Positions 52,725 to 63,189 of a stretch of 64,000 nucleotides of DNA are shown here, one piece after another. Location of the stretch: contig JASPKZ010007303.1 in assembly GCA_030220185.1 (NCBI GenBank), forward strand, positions 434,001 to 498,000, written 5' to 3'. The DNA comes from Diploptera punctata. Its lineage: Eukaryota; Arthropoda; Insecta; Blattodea; Blaberidae. The translations under genes were made by a program, and so were the position numbers. The notes under the pieces were generated by a model. That model had not been told where the DNA came from. It ran no database searches and saw only the letters and a program-made list of their open reading frames with translations. The first letter of the stretch is position 1, and the number at the start of each line of letters is the position of its first letter.

Positions 52725-52938
52725 AAGTACCGATCTAAACGCAAATCTTTCTCTATATACATTGTAATTCCCATCCACCAAATGCTGTGAAGCCATGCTT
52801 CTATCTTGCAAATGGCGGCTCCTTTATTAAGAAGACATATTTGGGAATTATGCATTACAGCCAGTACGGCTTTTTCCAAGTTTTTATTATTGATTTCGTA
52901 CATCTCAATGATGGATAAATCATAATAAATAATAGTTT

Positions 52939-53436
52939 CAAAAACTAAAACAACACGCTTTATTAGAAAACCAAACTAAAAAAATAAATAATAAATAATT
53001 GTTTAAAAAACTAAAACAACTAAAACACCGAACAGAAAATGAAAAAATAATTTTAATTTCCAACGCGCTTGGAATAAAATGAAAGTGCTCAACAAAAAAA
53101 TCATCTCCAACACATCTAGAATAAAACTAAAAGTTATCTACAAAAAAAAAATAGTTTAACCATCAAAAGCGTGGGGCGCTTTTTATGGTTTTTACGTTTT
53201 CTTCTTAGAGACTTTACTTTTACCAATATCTGTTATTTATCAATTATAGTAATTGGTATAGAGTACCCCACGCTTTTGATGTTTTTTTTGTGGATAACTC
53301 TAGTTTTATTCTAGATGTGTTGGAGATGATTTTTTTGTTGACCACCTTAATTTTATCCCAAGCGTGTTGGAAATTAAAATTATTTTTCATTTTTTAGTTC
53401 GGTTTTCTAATAAAGCGTGTTGTTTTAGTTTTTTTG
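52939..53436. mobile_element. Hairpin-forming inverted repeat beside the tRNA-like array
   Basis: Left arm (52939-53180) and reversed right arm (53263-53436) share ACTAAAACAACACGCTTTAT, TTTTAATTTCCAAC.CGCTTG, AAAAAAATCATCTCCAACAC with ATCTAGAATAAAACTA, and ATCAAAAGCGTGGGG. The left arm has an extra segment of about 60 bp in which AATAAATAAT.GTTT.AAAA repeats. The loop is about 80 bp. No frame. A fold-back element or a local inverted duplication. Confidence 0.85.
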
Positions 53437-54418
53437 GCTCAACTGTACTTCTACTAGAGCTTGATTTTTCAGTTATATTCTTGTAAACTATAGCTCTTCT
53501 TCTGTATTTACTAACATTATTTAATATTTTTAACTTTTTCGAACTATTTTTATAACATTAGACAATTAAAAAAAATATTTAAATATGCAAATCACAATAT
53601 TATGACACTGTTAGACAATATTGTAATGCTAACTGCTATTTTCTCCACAGAGTATATTACTTAGTCTATGATTTTTCTATCGCTGTTTTGGGTTATCGCT
53701 GGTTGGATCAGCGTTAAGGGAGTGATAAGTGTACACCCATTTTTAATAAACGTTTGGTAATTTTTATATTATTAATATATTTTTTAACGTACATTTGGGG
53801 ATTTATTGCAAATATTGGCCATTTAAATTTCATAGTGACGGATAGTAATCGAGGATGATAATCGATATGTGGTTCGATTGTGGGTTATCGCTGGCTCTAT
53901 AAATTCTGGTGCATGCGCACTGTTGTTCTATAGGACTTTGAAAATATTTCACGCTAGTTTATGTGCAGTTTTTCAGTTTTTTTAAGTATTATTTATTAGT
54001 ATCGGAGTGAACAAAATTCTTTGTGTTTTGTGTTACACGAAATGCGCTTAGGATCACAGTGATCAGCAGACTTACACTTGCTGTAAATGAAACGAAATGG
54101 TAACATATTGTCACTCTTTATTAAACAATGATGAAAGTCCTTAACCTTTATCCACACCACAAAAAGATTTGCAGCTTGACCTAGTTAGAGTCTGGGATGT
54201 GCAGACATGAGTCTCGCTGGAGATCGGGGCTGTAATGAAACGTATCTAGACGCTATGTGATGCTAGCCTTTACGAGCACGGCGAAGGTCAATGTGCCAGT
54301 GAAAACAAAGCGAATTGTTCGCTAGTTATGAAGAACAGGGATGTCCACGATCTCAAAATTTAAGTTCATCGAATCAGTTGACACTTGACTTTTCTTTCAA
54401 TGTAGAGTAATCACAAAA
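53437..54418. other. Stretch without recognised gene
   Basis: GGGTTATCGCTGG occurs twice (about 53692 and 53881). Otherwise no supported feature. Confidence 0.4.
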
Positions 54419-54420
54419 TA

Positions 54421-55045
54421 CAGGCTGTCGCAATCAAAACTCCCACATTTTAATTAATCATATCTAACAAAGTATACTTTTATAAAACATTGGCAGTTCC
54501 TGCATTACTTTATGGGAGCGAAACTTGGGTAATGACCAAAAAATTCCAAGTAGAATACAAAGCGCAGAAATGAACTTCCATAGAAGAACAAAAGGCTGCA
54601 CAAGATTGGATCGGATAAGGAATGAAGATATAAGAACAGAGTTAAATATATCCATTGGATGAGAAAATCAGAGAATATAGAGAGAAATGGTTCACACATA
54701 TGGAAATAGTGAATGTAACAAGATTACCAAGAGCAGCATTCAACTACAAGCCAAGAGGTTCAAGGAATGTAGGAAGGCCAGTGAAAAGATGGACAGAACA
54801 ACTGTGAGGCGGAACAGGCAATTTACCTAGCCCGTGAAGTGAAGAAGAAGAAGAAGAAGAAGAAGAAGAAGAACGACAAAGTATACGGAATTATGAAATG
54901 AGGCCGGTATTGAAAAAAACAGAAACTCAAAGAATTTTCATTGCCACACACTAAAACACCTCTATATGTGCACCATTAGTAGCACGAACAATATCAAGCT
55001 GTTTTCGATTTCGTGCCACGTTCTGTCGAACATGTCCATTGGTAT
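54421..55045 (-). pseudogene. Mariner-like relic, split by RTE-F
   Basis: TA then CAGGCTGTCGCAATCAAAAC at 54421 looks like a TIR. Beyond the insert, the minus reading near 55050-54955 gives NRKQLDIVRATNGAHIEVF, matching the mariner C-terminal pattern RLD..R.TNG.HIE. No matching right TIR found. Confidence 0.6.
54478..54875 (+). pseudogene. RTE-F 3' fragment with 11-bp target duplication
   Basis: FIKHWQFLHYFMGAKLG in one frame and, in others, AVPALLYGSETWVMTKK, CTRLDRIRNEDIRTELNIS, EYREKWFTHMEIVNVTRLPR and GSRNVGRPVKRWTEQL with a stop, then a (GAA)n tail. ACAAAGTATAC at 54467-54477 is repeated at 54876-54886. Confidence 0.85.
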
Positions 55046-55148
55046 CTTCTTGTAAGCACATGTTTCCCTTAACAGAGATTTAGCGCTCTCCCCCTACAGG
55101 GAAGAATTTGAACCATACTAATTTAGTTACACTTGTTTTCGTATAGAT
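55045..55148. repeat. About 105-bp repeat shared with 32520-32630
   Basis: TTCTTGTAAGCACATGTTTCC to GTTTTCGTATAGATG. In both places it borders a mobile-element junction. Confidence 0.85.
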
Positions 55149-55465
55149 GTCAAATAGAGGCTGCTGAAATGAAGATGTTGAGAGCAATAGTAGGATACCA
55201 AAGGACCGATAAAAAGAAAAGGAAGATATAAGATCAAAACTTAATATATTTAATCTCTGTGAAAGAATAAAATATTATCAAAATGCTTATCTTCAGCACG
55301 TATTACGGATGAATGAACAGCGCATACCAAGAAGAATGTATAATTATAAACCAAAAGGGAGAAGAATGTTGGGAAGACCATTGAAGAGATGGAAGGACCA
55401 ATTCGACCTATAATGAGATCGGAACAGGCCATTGGGCTTAATCCTTGTTGTTGTTGTTGATGATG
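55149..55465 (+). pseudogene. RTE-D 3' fragment
   Basis: IEAAEMKMLRAIVGYQRTD then a shift, with LNIFNLCERIKYYQNAYLQH, VLRMNEQRIPRRMYNYKPKG and RRMLGRPLKRWKDQFDL with a stop. Tail GTTGTTGTTGTTGATGATGA. Same family as 10411-11430. Sits at the left edge of the repeat at 55485. Confidence 0.85.
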
Positions 55466-55484
55466 ATGATGTAATAATATATAT

Positions 55485-55870
55485 GACAATTATATTTTTC
55501 TGGAATGTTATTACCTGGGAAAAAACACATTTAACAAAGTGCAAACAGTGGTTTCTTTTTTTTTTGGTGGTAAAATCAATTGCTACAAATGTTTTTATAT
55601 TAAATGTCACATGCGCTATGTTTTGACATTCATGCACTATATATACAATCTGGTAGCCGTATTTCTTAGAGGGTCAGTCACTGCAAAATAATTCTATGGC
55701 CTATTCAGGATGATAAAAAGGAGGTGCTTTCTTTATTATGTTAAACTTTAGTTGGTTAATTCCAGGTGAAACACGACTGTGATTGGTTGTAAATCAATAA
55801 CCACTGAAATGTGATTGGTCATTGACTCCCATTTGGAGCAAGAGTTAAATAGTCACAGTCATTTATTGTA
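55485..55870 (+). repeat. About 380-bp repeat with CCAAT-box motifs (partner 61200-61560)
   Basis: AAAGTGCAAACAGTGGTTTC, CATTCATGCACTATATATAC, AATCTGGTAGCCGTATTTCTT, AAAAAGGAGGTGCTTTCTTT, CTGTGATTGGTTGTAAATCA, TGTGATTGGTCATTGACTCC and GAGTTAAATAGTC occur in both copies in order. Two ATTGG boxes and a TATATA lie in fixed positions, which looks promoter-like. Unknown family. Confidence 0.85.
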
Positions 55871-55930
55871 CAAATATGACATTTGCCTACAACTTTTCAA
55901 AATATAATTTTATTTGCAAACATAATAATA

Positions 55931-55935
55931 ACATC

Positions 55936-56017
<82 letters not shown>

Positions 56018-56018
56018 G
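55931..56018. repeat. (AAT)n microsatellite
   Basis: About 27 units; any poly-Asn frame here is an artefact. Confidence 0.95.
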
Positions 56019-56223
56019 GCTAGTAGTAGTAGTGACTTCTTGTAAATTCTGTAAAAATGACTTGTTCAAATCTAATTATCATAAAAGTTACCTATATTTT
56101 TTCAGCATCTATATTCTGATCTCTGTAAATGTTTTCAAAGTAATTATTCAGTCATTACTTTATTCATCATTTTATTGTTATATAAACACCACTTTTTCTA
56201 TTAAAATACAATTTGCTGAACTT

Positions 56224-56235
56224 ATCAAAATAATT

Positions 56236-56278
<43 letters not shown>

Positions 56279-56465
56279 TATTTATTCTGGCAGAGTTAAG
56301 GCCATAAGGCCCTCTCTTCCACTCAACCAGCACAAATACAAATAAATATTTGACAAATATAGATATACACTATACTAATTATAAACAGTTAAAGATACAA
56401 TAAATGTAGCAATGTAAATGTCATGTACAAACAACATTTTATAGGGTAATAACAATAATGATACG

Positions 56466-56501
<36 letters not shown>

Positions 56502-56745
56502 TAATAATATAAATATGATACATTATACGGGAAACACCAATTGGTATATATACCTTACACTGGATAATAATGAAGTCGAGTTTAGAGCAAATATAAATTT
56601 AGATTTCTTTTAAAAGATGCCAATGTCCGGCAGCCCCTTATTTCTTGTGGTAGGGAATTCCAGTTGCGAGAAGTGAAGATGGTACGAGTGACATGGAGTG
56701 ATGTGATGTCCTATGTTGCGGTATATTAAGTAAGAGACTATGTTG
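56224..56745 (-). pseudogene. CR1-like 3' end with (TAA)n tail
   Basis: Minus strand near 56690-56600: LRNWNSLPQEIRGCRTLASF then KRNLNLYL and stop, the same WN.LPQ.IRGC..L..FK..L motif as 49865-49975. The 3' UTR reaches CTTAACTCTGCCAGAATAAA near 56280 and ends in (TTA)n. A second (AAT)n lies inside at 56466-56500. Confidence 0.78.
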
Positions 56746-56840
56746 TGATCTTGTGTTTAAGTTATGGTTTGAGGATAGATACTGGAAACGGGATGATAAA
56801 TAATTGGGAATCGAGGTATTATGGGAGCATAATAATAAGA

Positions 56841-56844
<4 letters not shown>

Positions 56845-56875
<31 letters not shown>

Positions 56876-56885
56876 TAATAATAGT
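56845..56885. repeat. (AAT)n microsatellite
   Basis: AAT units with one AAC interruption. Confidence 0.9.
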
Positions 56886-57624
56886 AATTTCTATGTAAAT
56901 TGGGCAAAAAAAATACTTGTTAGAAATCTCCTGAAAGATTGAAGCAAATCCATTCATAAATAGAGAAAAACATCATTTTAACAGTATTTAGAAATTACTT
57001 TTATAAGACAGTCCGGTTCACCTCTTGATATAAATTATTTGAATCTAAGAGAATAATATAAGAAAGCAACATAACATCAGTGCCTTGTTGATTTAGTCTA
57101 AACGAACAACATTGTAGTTACAGACAGTTAATTTTCTTGGGTGTTAGAGGTGAGCTCCGTGAATAGGTGTGCAAGTTTGAGGTTTTGTCCTTGCAGACGA
57201 TTTTCCATGTTAGGCGCCACACGTCTACTCCTCTTTTCTAGTCCATCGAACACAGACAGGATAATCGCTTCAGTTCAGTTCCTTCATCAGAAAAAACATT
57301 TCTAATATCAGAGACAATAGTGACTACTCCTGTTTTTAAACACCGAAGTCAAATATACATTTTTAATTCATGTCGAGAAAAATTAGCACATATTTATATT
57401 TCTTCGCCTAATTTTAACTTAATATCAATGGATTTGATTTGAAAATATAATTTATTTTGTGCCTACATCGCTTCCGAAAATTATATGACATATATATATA
57501 TATATATATCTGTCTAGTTTAACACCTCTCCATTTGAAGGTACTTTTTTTATCCACATGTTATATAACAATTCGAACTTTGAATTTATACACCGTGTGTA
57601 CATATAAGAACATAGCGATTTTAA
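56886..57624. other. Stretch without recognised gene
   Basis: Contains a short (TA)n at 57490-57510. Nothing else supported. Confidence 0.4.
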
Positions 57625-57642
57625 AGGTGTTGAATTATACTT

Positions 57643-58355
57643 ACTTACTTACTCACTGGCACTATCGAACCCGTAGGTTCATGGCCGCGCGGACATACGC
57701 TCTCCATACATCCCTATCCTGAGCTAATGCTTTCCAATCATTCCCTGTATAATCTACTTCCCTCAAATCATAGTTAATGTTATTCTCCCACCTCATTCTT
57801 GGTCTACCAACTGGGCGTTTCCCTCTGGTTTTCCTACAAGAACCTTCCATGCAAGTCTTTCATTCCCCATACGTGCAACATGTCCTGCCCATCGCAGTCT
57901 ACGAGACTTAACTGTTCTTATTATATCCGGCTTCCTATAAAGACCATGTAGTTCATTGTTATATATAGTCTTCTCCATTCTCCTGTCTGTCCATCTCTCT
58001 TTGGTCCAAAAATTTTCCTAAGTACTTTATTCTCAAATACTTGTAATCTCCTTTCCTCCCTTAAAGTAAGAGTCCATGTTTCGCATCCATATAATATAAC
58101 TGGTAGAATAATAGTTTTATATATTTTCAGTTTAACGTTTTTTGAAAGGAGTTGGGATATCAAGAGTCTCTGCAATGCATAATAGCACGCATTTCCAGAA
58201 TTGGGCCTATGTTTAATTTCTTTGTGCATCTCATTCCTATCTGTGATTATTGTTCCTAGGTATTTGAATTCAGCCACTTCCTCAAAATTTCCCTCATTTG
58301 TCATTAGCTGTCCATTTCCATCATATAATGAATTCCTACATGTGACCATATATTT
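57643..58355 (-). pseudogene. RTE-A 3' fragment with about 18-bp target duplication
   Basis: Minus strand from 58349: MVTCRNSLYDGNGQLMTNEG, EFKYLGTIITDRNEMHKEIK, NACYYALQRLLISQLLSKNV, GCETWTLTLREERRLQVFE; frameshifts near 57970 and 57830; then YRKPDIIRTVKSRRLRWAGH and MRWENNINYDLREVDYTGND, WRAYVRAAMNLRVR. AGGTGTTGAATTATACTT at 57625-57642 recurs at 58356-58373. Second-longest RTE-A here. Confidence 0.92.
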
Positions 58356-58447
58356 AGGTGTTGAATTATACTTTAACTAATTATGACAAAAACAAAACTC
58401 ATGTTAAATGAAAGAGTAACATCTCCAGTTTACATTACAAGTTCACA

Positions 58448-59070
58448 AGTGTTCAATGTGAGCCCCGTTTGTTACATGACGCTCATCCAACCTGTAGGCT
58501 AATTCTTCCCATACATTAATAAGCATGTTTGGATTGATGGCAGCAACAGCTTCTCGAATCCTGTCTCTCAACTCGGGCAGGTTAGCAAGCAATGGAGGCA
58601 CATAGACTCTGTCCTTTACAAAACTCCAAAGGAAAAAATGTGCGGAGATCTAGGAGGCCACTGGAGATAAGTCCTGTCATCTAGACCATGACGACCATCC
58701 AGTAATGACAGTGTGAAAGGTCTTCGAAAACGCTTACATATGCGTCGCTACCTTTTACAATTGTTACAGGCCCTAAAGCCTATTGATTACGCTGACTTTG
58801 CGTTTGAAATGTTTGAAGCAGCAACATTCTCCTCAGACACTCTTGGTCGTCCCACAATTTTGCTGTTACATAGACAACCGGTCGTTGCGAACTGATTATG
58901 CCATCGACGGATGTTGGTATTGGGGGGATCACGATTAAACTGCCTACGAAACGCACGTTGAACTGTCACAACTGATTTATAACTCTCAAACTGTAAAACA
59001 CAAAACGCTTTCTGTTGAGGAGGTGCCATCTTTGTTATTATTGTTGCCATAGAAACAAAATAAAAGAAAG
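58448..59070 (-). pseudogene. Mariner/Tc1-type transposase with central deletion
   Basis: Minus N-terminus (59048-58800): MATIITKMAPPQQKAFCVLQ, FESYKSVVTVQRAFRRQFNR, DPPNTNIRRWHNQFATTGCL and GRPRVSEENV, the helix-turn-helix N-terminal domain common in insect mariner-like proteins. The C-terminus (58645-58448): FLWSFVKDRVYVPPLLANLP, ELRDRIREAVAAINPNMLIN, VWEELAYRLDERHVTNGAHI, EHL and stop. Between them the catalytic Asp region is missing or scrambled (a trace of WPPRSP near 58660). So head and tail are kept and the core lost. Confidence 0.82.
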
Positions 59071-59302
59071 CTATCCGCTCACTCACACAACTAAAATTAT
59101 TTCCTTTCCTGTTTCATTTCAGTCTACACATAACTTTCTACACCACATCTGAGTGATATGTTATTACTTGAAACTACTATATTCTTTTATTTACAAACTG
59201 TATATTGAAATGTCTTATGTAACTTTTTCAACCCTTGTATGTACAGGGCTAACGGTCTACAAAACACAATAATTGCTCTACCAGTTACTACATTACAACA
59301 TT

Positions 59303-59450
59303 GTCGTCCACCGCTGTGGTCTCGAGGTAGCGTGCTGCCTTGTCACGTAGCGGGCCCAGGTTCGATCCCCCGGTCGGGACAAATATCCTGGGTGCGGGTT
59401 TTTCGGGGTTTTTCCTCGCCTATAAGATAAATGTCAGGAAATTTTAAGGC
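59303..59450 (+). mobile_element. SINE-2 head, plus half of an inverted pair
   Basis: GTCCACCGCTGTGGTCTCGA, GGTTCGATCCCCCGGTCGGG and TTTTCGGGGTTTTTCCTCGCC. It ends near AAATTTTAAGGCCC. Confidence 0.82.
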
Positions 59451-59690
59451 CCAGCTTTACTAGGGAATTATAGATGTGGTAGCTTCGCGTTGCTTTCCAC
59501 AGAGGTGAATGATGGTGCTGATGATAATGATGATGGTCGGATGATTTTCGGGGACAGTTGGACTCTAGGCTACCTGACATTTGTCTTACAGATGAGGAAA
59601 AACCCCGAAAAAGAACCTCATCCAGGAAGCCTGCCCCGACCTGGAATCGAACCCAGGCTCGCTGCGTGACAAGGCATATTGAAAAGTTAA
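59451..59690 (-). mobile_element. SINE-2, minus half of an inverted pair
   Basis: AGCTTTACTAGGGAATTATAG tail, an internal GAT tract, GAGGAAAAACCCCGAAAAAG and AATCGAACCCAGGCTCGCTG. It joins tail-to-tail with the plus copy, and its tRNA head is cut after GACAAGGCA. Confidence 0.82.
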
Positions 59691-59827
59691 TGTTAGTAAT
59701 AACATTAATATTAAATTTTATTAAATTCCAAGGTTTTCAAAGTATATACAACCAAACAAAATAATTTTCATGAATTTCAACGTTCTGCAGAACATAAGAT
59801 TATTTATTGTATTAATCTACCTAATGA

Positions 59828-60230
59828 AAAATTGCTTTAAGGGAGGCGAAAAGATTTGGAGTATTTGAGAATAAAGTTCCTAGGAAAATTTGCGGACCAA
59901 AGAAAGATTAACAGGCGAATGGACAAGACTACGTAGAAGTGACTTTATAAGTAAAACAGATGTAATAAGAAAAGTTAAGTCTCGTAGATTGTGATGGGCA
60001 GGTCATCTGGCACGAATGGGGAATGAACGAGGGGCACTGTAGTTTTTTTGTAAAAAACACCCAGTAGGTTGACCAGAAATGAGGTGGGAGAATAACATTT
60101 ACCATTATTTGAGGGAAGTAAGTTATACATGATCTGATTGGAAGACATTAGCAGAGAATAGGGATGAGTGGAGAGCTTATGTCCGCATGTCCATGAACTT
60201 ATGGGTTCGATAGTGCCAATGAGTTAGTTA
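59828..60230 (+). pseudogene. RTE-A 3' fragment, heavily decayed
   Basis: GGGAGGCGAAAAGATTTGGAG, AGTCTCGTAGATTGTGATGG (TGA where W was), CTGGCACGAATGGGGAATGAA and GATAGTGCCAATGAGTTAGT. Several indels. Confidence 0.8.
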
Positions 60231-61199
60231 ATTTTAATGTACCTTATGATTGATACATTAATTACGAAACAAATTATTAACATGCAAATAAAACAATAGA
60301 GATACATTTCAGTTTTGAAATGACGATTACTTGGTCTTCCAGTATGATTGTAGAACAAAATATGTCGGTCCCTATCTGTTTTGGAGTTACAGAGTACCTA
60401 CAATATCCAAGTTGAAATAAGTGTTTTGCCAATAGTCGTACTTTTTAGGGAAATAATGCAACTGCACTTCTTGTGTGGAATGATATCTCCAATATTGTTT
60501 TTCTCCACTGCTCTTCATCTGTTCTCTACTGCTTTTCATCTGTTCTCGAGGATGTTTTTTGCGGATGTCGTATCTTACGTAGGCTATAGTAGATCTTGGA
60601 TAACGATTTTCAGAGACTTGGAGTAATATTGATTTTGTCAAAGATAGCGGAAGCAAAGCTCTCATCTTAGCCAGGCAGTCTGCTTGTTCATTTATGTGAA
60701 ATCAACAATGACCAGGTACCCAATCTATTGCAGAGATACTGTTTTGTTGTTTGTTACAAGTTGGACAAATGCCAGGAAACGGCCCAAACGGTCCTCGAAC
60801 ACCATTTGACAGTCATTATCACAAGTAATGCCACGAGTGATTTCCAAATTATCGATAAATTCACGACTCACGAAGTGAGGAGTGCATTTATCTAGAGAAT
60901 TTGGAAATCAGGAGTGGCATTTGTTAGGACTATTTAACGAATAAAATTAAGCTGTCTACTCACAAATCATTATTAAAAATAGTTATTTTAAAATATTTAT
61001 ATTTTTAATGTAAACCGCGATGTTTGAAAACGAATGAGAAACGATTGGTACGCTTCATTTGTTTCTTTTGTTCGTCACTGCAACCAGATCATATTATTTA
61101 TTGCCAAAGGAACGCAATATTGTAAGAATGCATTCTAGTGGAGAAAAAATGAAACACATCAAACTGTATATTAATTCATTTCTGATGTCCTATGATGTA
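60231..61199. other. Stretch without recognised gene
   Basis: CTCTTCATCTGTTCTCTACTGCTTTTCATCTGTTCTC (60513-60550) is a short tandem duplication. No other supported feature. Confidence 0.4.
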
Positions 61200-61560
61200 A
61201 ATATGGCAATTACATTTTTCTGGGAAAAAATAAATTTAAGAAAGTGCAAACAGTGGTTTCTTTTTTTGGTGGTGTAATAAACTGCTACAAATGTTTTTAT
61301 ATTAACTCCCCCCATGCGGTATGTGTTGACATTCATGCACTATATATACAATCTGGTAGCCGTATTTCTTAATGAGTCAGCCACTGCAAAATAATGCTAT
61401 GACCTATTCAGAATGTTAAAAAGGAGGTGCTTTCTTTATTATGATAAACTTTAGTTGGTAAATTCTAGGAGAAACACGATTGTGATTGGTTGTAAATCAA
61501 AAATCATTGTAACGTGATTGGTCATTGACTCCCAATTTGGGGCATGAGTTAAATAGTCTT
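61200..61560 (+). repeat. About 370-bp repeat with CCAAT-box motifs (partner 55485-55870)
   Basis: Same order of blocks as the partner, including GTGATTGGTTGTAAATCAAA and GTGATTGGTCATTGACTCCC. Substitutions and short indels throughout suggest the copies are not recent. Confidence 0.85.
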
Positions 61561-61564
61561 TGTA

Positions 61565-62000
61565 ATAGTCAACTGTTGGCTCATATATGGTTTTTTTTCA
61601 CAGTCAACTTCCTCAGGTTGGCCATTATGAGCCTCAAAACGGATTGTGGGATCTAATATCATAGGCCTACCAATTTTAGAAGATGGTCTAAATGCAATAA
61701 TATATATTTCCATTAGTGGCCACACCATGAACTTTTTATCCATAATCTCGCAAGACCTGTCACCATGTTTTGAAAAGTGTGGTGCCGAATATTTCTCAGC
61801 GATTCTCCAAACGGACAAGCCCCATGGACGTGTGCAAGGGTTTCGTGCTCTCTGTGACGTCTACAGAGGGTATCGTCTCTAGATCTGCCCGGCAAAGAAC
61901 GCACCACCGATACATTGGCTTACAATCAACCGCTGTAGAATCCAGATTGTTTATTGTTCTGTGGATTTAACGTCGTCCATTTCCGAAAGTCTAAAAAGTA
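61565..62000 (-). pseudogene. R2-like element: zinc knuckle and endonuclease region
   Basis: Minus reading: TLCRRHREHETLAHVHGACP and FGESLRNIRHHTFQNMV form the Cys/His knuckle (C..C....ETLAHV...C.....R..H), with His where the second Cys is expected. After a frameshift near 61740: MEIYIIAFRPSSKIGRPMIL, DPTIRFEAHNGQPEEVDCEK. ILDPTIRFE is the conserved part of the restriction-like endonuclease of R2/NeSL-type elements. Upstream RT is not present. Confidence 0.72.
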
Positions 62001-62267
62001 CGATATCGTGAATGATCTCCTTCTCTGAACATTTGTACTAGGAATGTGCACTGCACGTACGTAATTCTATGTGATCCTTTTTGGAAGTTAATCTGTTTTT
62101 TCTGTTTAAAAGAGGAATCGTGATATCATGCAAATAAAATCATACAGATGAAATTGTTTGCCGAATACTTTATGCAAGATCAAAGATTTACACATCTGGA
62201 AAGAATAGGTGTCCATATGATTATTTAGAACGAATGACTAGCGCATTGGGACAGCATGAATCAGTAA
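62001..62267. other. Stretch without recognised gene
   Basis: Nothing supported. Confidence 0.35.
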
Positions 62268-62447
62268 GGTAAAGGTATCCCACTACAGGCCTCAGGAGGC
62301 CCTTGGGGTAGTAGGAGGATAAGGCTCCCACTTTTCTGGACAATTGGCACTTGATGTCAGCCGGGTTGTCAGCCCTGCGTGACGGCCGTCTTTATCCCCA
62401 GAACAAGCGTCTGGTATTCATTTCCGTTAGAGGCTGAGTCGACCCAG
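62268..62447 (-). mobile_element. SINE-1 copy, head missing
   Basis: GTAAAGGTATCCCACTACAGG to GAGGCTGAGTCGACCC, then an abrupt change. Like 3942-4147, it lacks the tRNA head. Confidence 0.83.
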
Positions 62448-62582
62448 AAGATTTTTTTTTTCGTTTCATTCATTTGACAATTCTTTCATATAAGTCTCTC
62501 TCAAATTAATTATCAGTACAGCATCACTTTTGAGGAGAATTTATGATGTTTTTTTTTCCGGAGATCAAAGATTAAAACTATA

Positions 62583-62842
62583 AACTAACTAAATAATTCG
62601 CTGGCTCTATCGAACCGTAGATTCATGGCCGCGCGGACATAAGCCCATCATACATCCCTATCCTGAGCTAATGATTTCCAATCATCCCATATATAATCTA
62701 CTTCCCTCAAATCATGGATGTTATTCTCCCACTTCATTCTTGGTCTACCCACTGGACATTTTCCCTCTGGTTTTCCTACAAAAAGCTTCCATGCACCTAT
62801 TTCATCCTCCATACGTGCCAATTACCCTACCCATCGTAGGAC
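62583..62842 (-). mobile_element. RTE-A 3' fragment with 10-bp target duplication
   Basis: AACTAACTAAATAATTCGCTGG tail, then minus LREVDYIWDDWKSLAQDRDV-type text and GRPRMKWENNI. TAAAACTATA at 62573-62582 recurs at 62843-62852. Confidence 0.9.
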
Positions 62843-62852
62843 TAAAACTATA

Positions 62853-63189
62853 GCGCCTACAATTATAAGGGCTTAGGTCATACGGTGATCATCTCCTTAA
62901 AATTAAAAGACGAGAGTTCGCTCTATGTAACTGTAAAAAGAATCTCAGAGAGACTTTTCAAATTTGTGGAGAATCTATAGGTGTAGCGTATATAAACGTA
63001 GATGTTGAAGTAGAATAATAGTAGGCCTAAAAGAAGATAAATACTAAAAAAAATACCACTAAAGTCTTGAAGGGATTGGCCGACATTGGGTAAAACTAAA
63101 AAGAAACGCTTATAGAACTCACATTACTATAAATAAATGGACACAAAATTTTGATTTAGCAAGATTATCTTGGTCCATGGATAGTGACA
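62853..63189. other. Stretch without recognised gene
   Basis: A faint relation to CR1-like or Penelope text cannot be established; nothing supported. Confidence 0.35.

Larger units (their letters stand above)
51455..52926. repeat. Tandem array of five 293-bp units, each with a tRNA-like gene
   Basis: Units start at 51481, 51774, 52067, 52359 and 52652 (counting from the tRNA-like gene), giving periods of 293, 293, 292 and 293. Units differ by only a few bases: C/T in the anticodon-loop region in unit 2, one C missing in unit 3, CCATGC/CCAAGC and TGCATT/TACATT in the spacer. So the array is recent. Both sides carry AATAATAAATAAT, possibly the recombination seam. A minus frame of 62 codons lies in every spacer, but this follows from near-identity and I do not call it a gene. 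Confidence 0.93.

Noticed and set aside
51544..52903. A 62-codon minus frame starting MYEINNKNLEK repeated in all five array units
   Set aside because: Its conservation is explained by near-identity of the tandem units. No homology, codon signal or promoter supports it, and it ends inside the tRNA-like gene.
51455..52926. CRISPR-like regular spacing in the tRNA-like array
   Set aside because: Both 'repeat' and 'spacer' are conserved between units, the period is 293 bp, and the context is eukaryotic. It is an ordinary tandem array.
55876..56307. Poly-Asn protein near 55.9 kb
   Set aside because: Translation of (AAT)n tracts joined by unrelated sequence; the right end is CR1 3' UTR.
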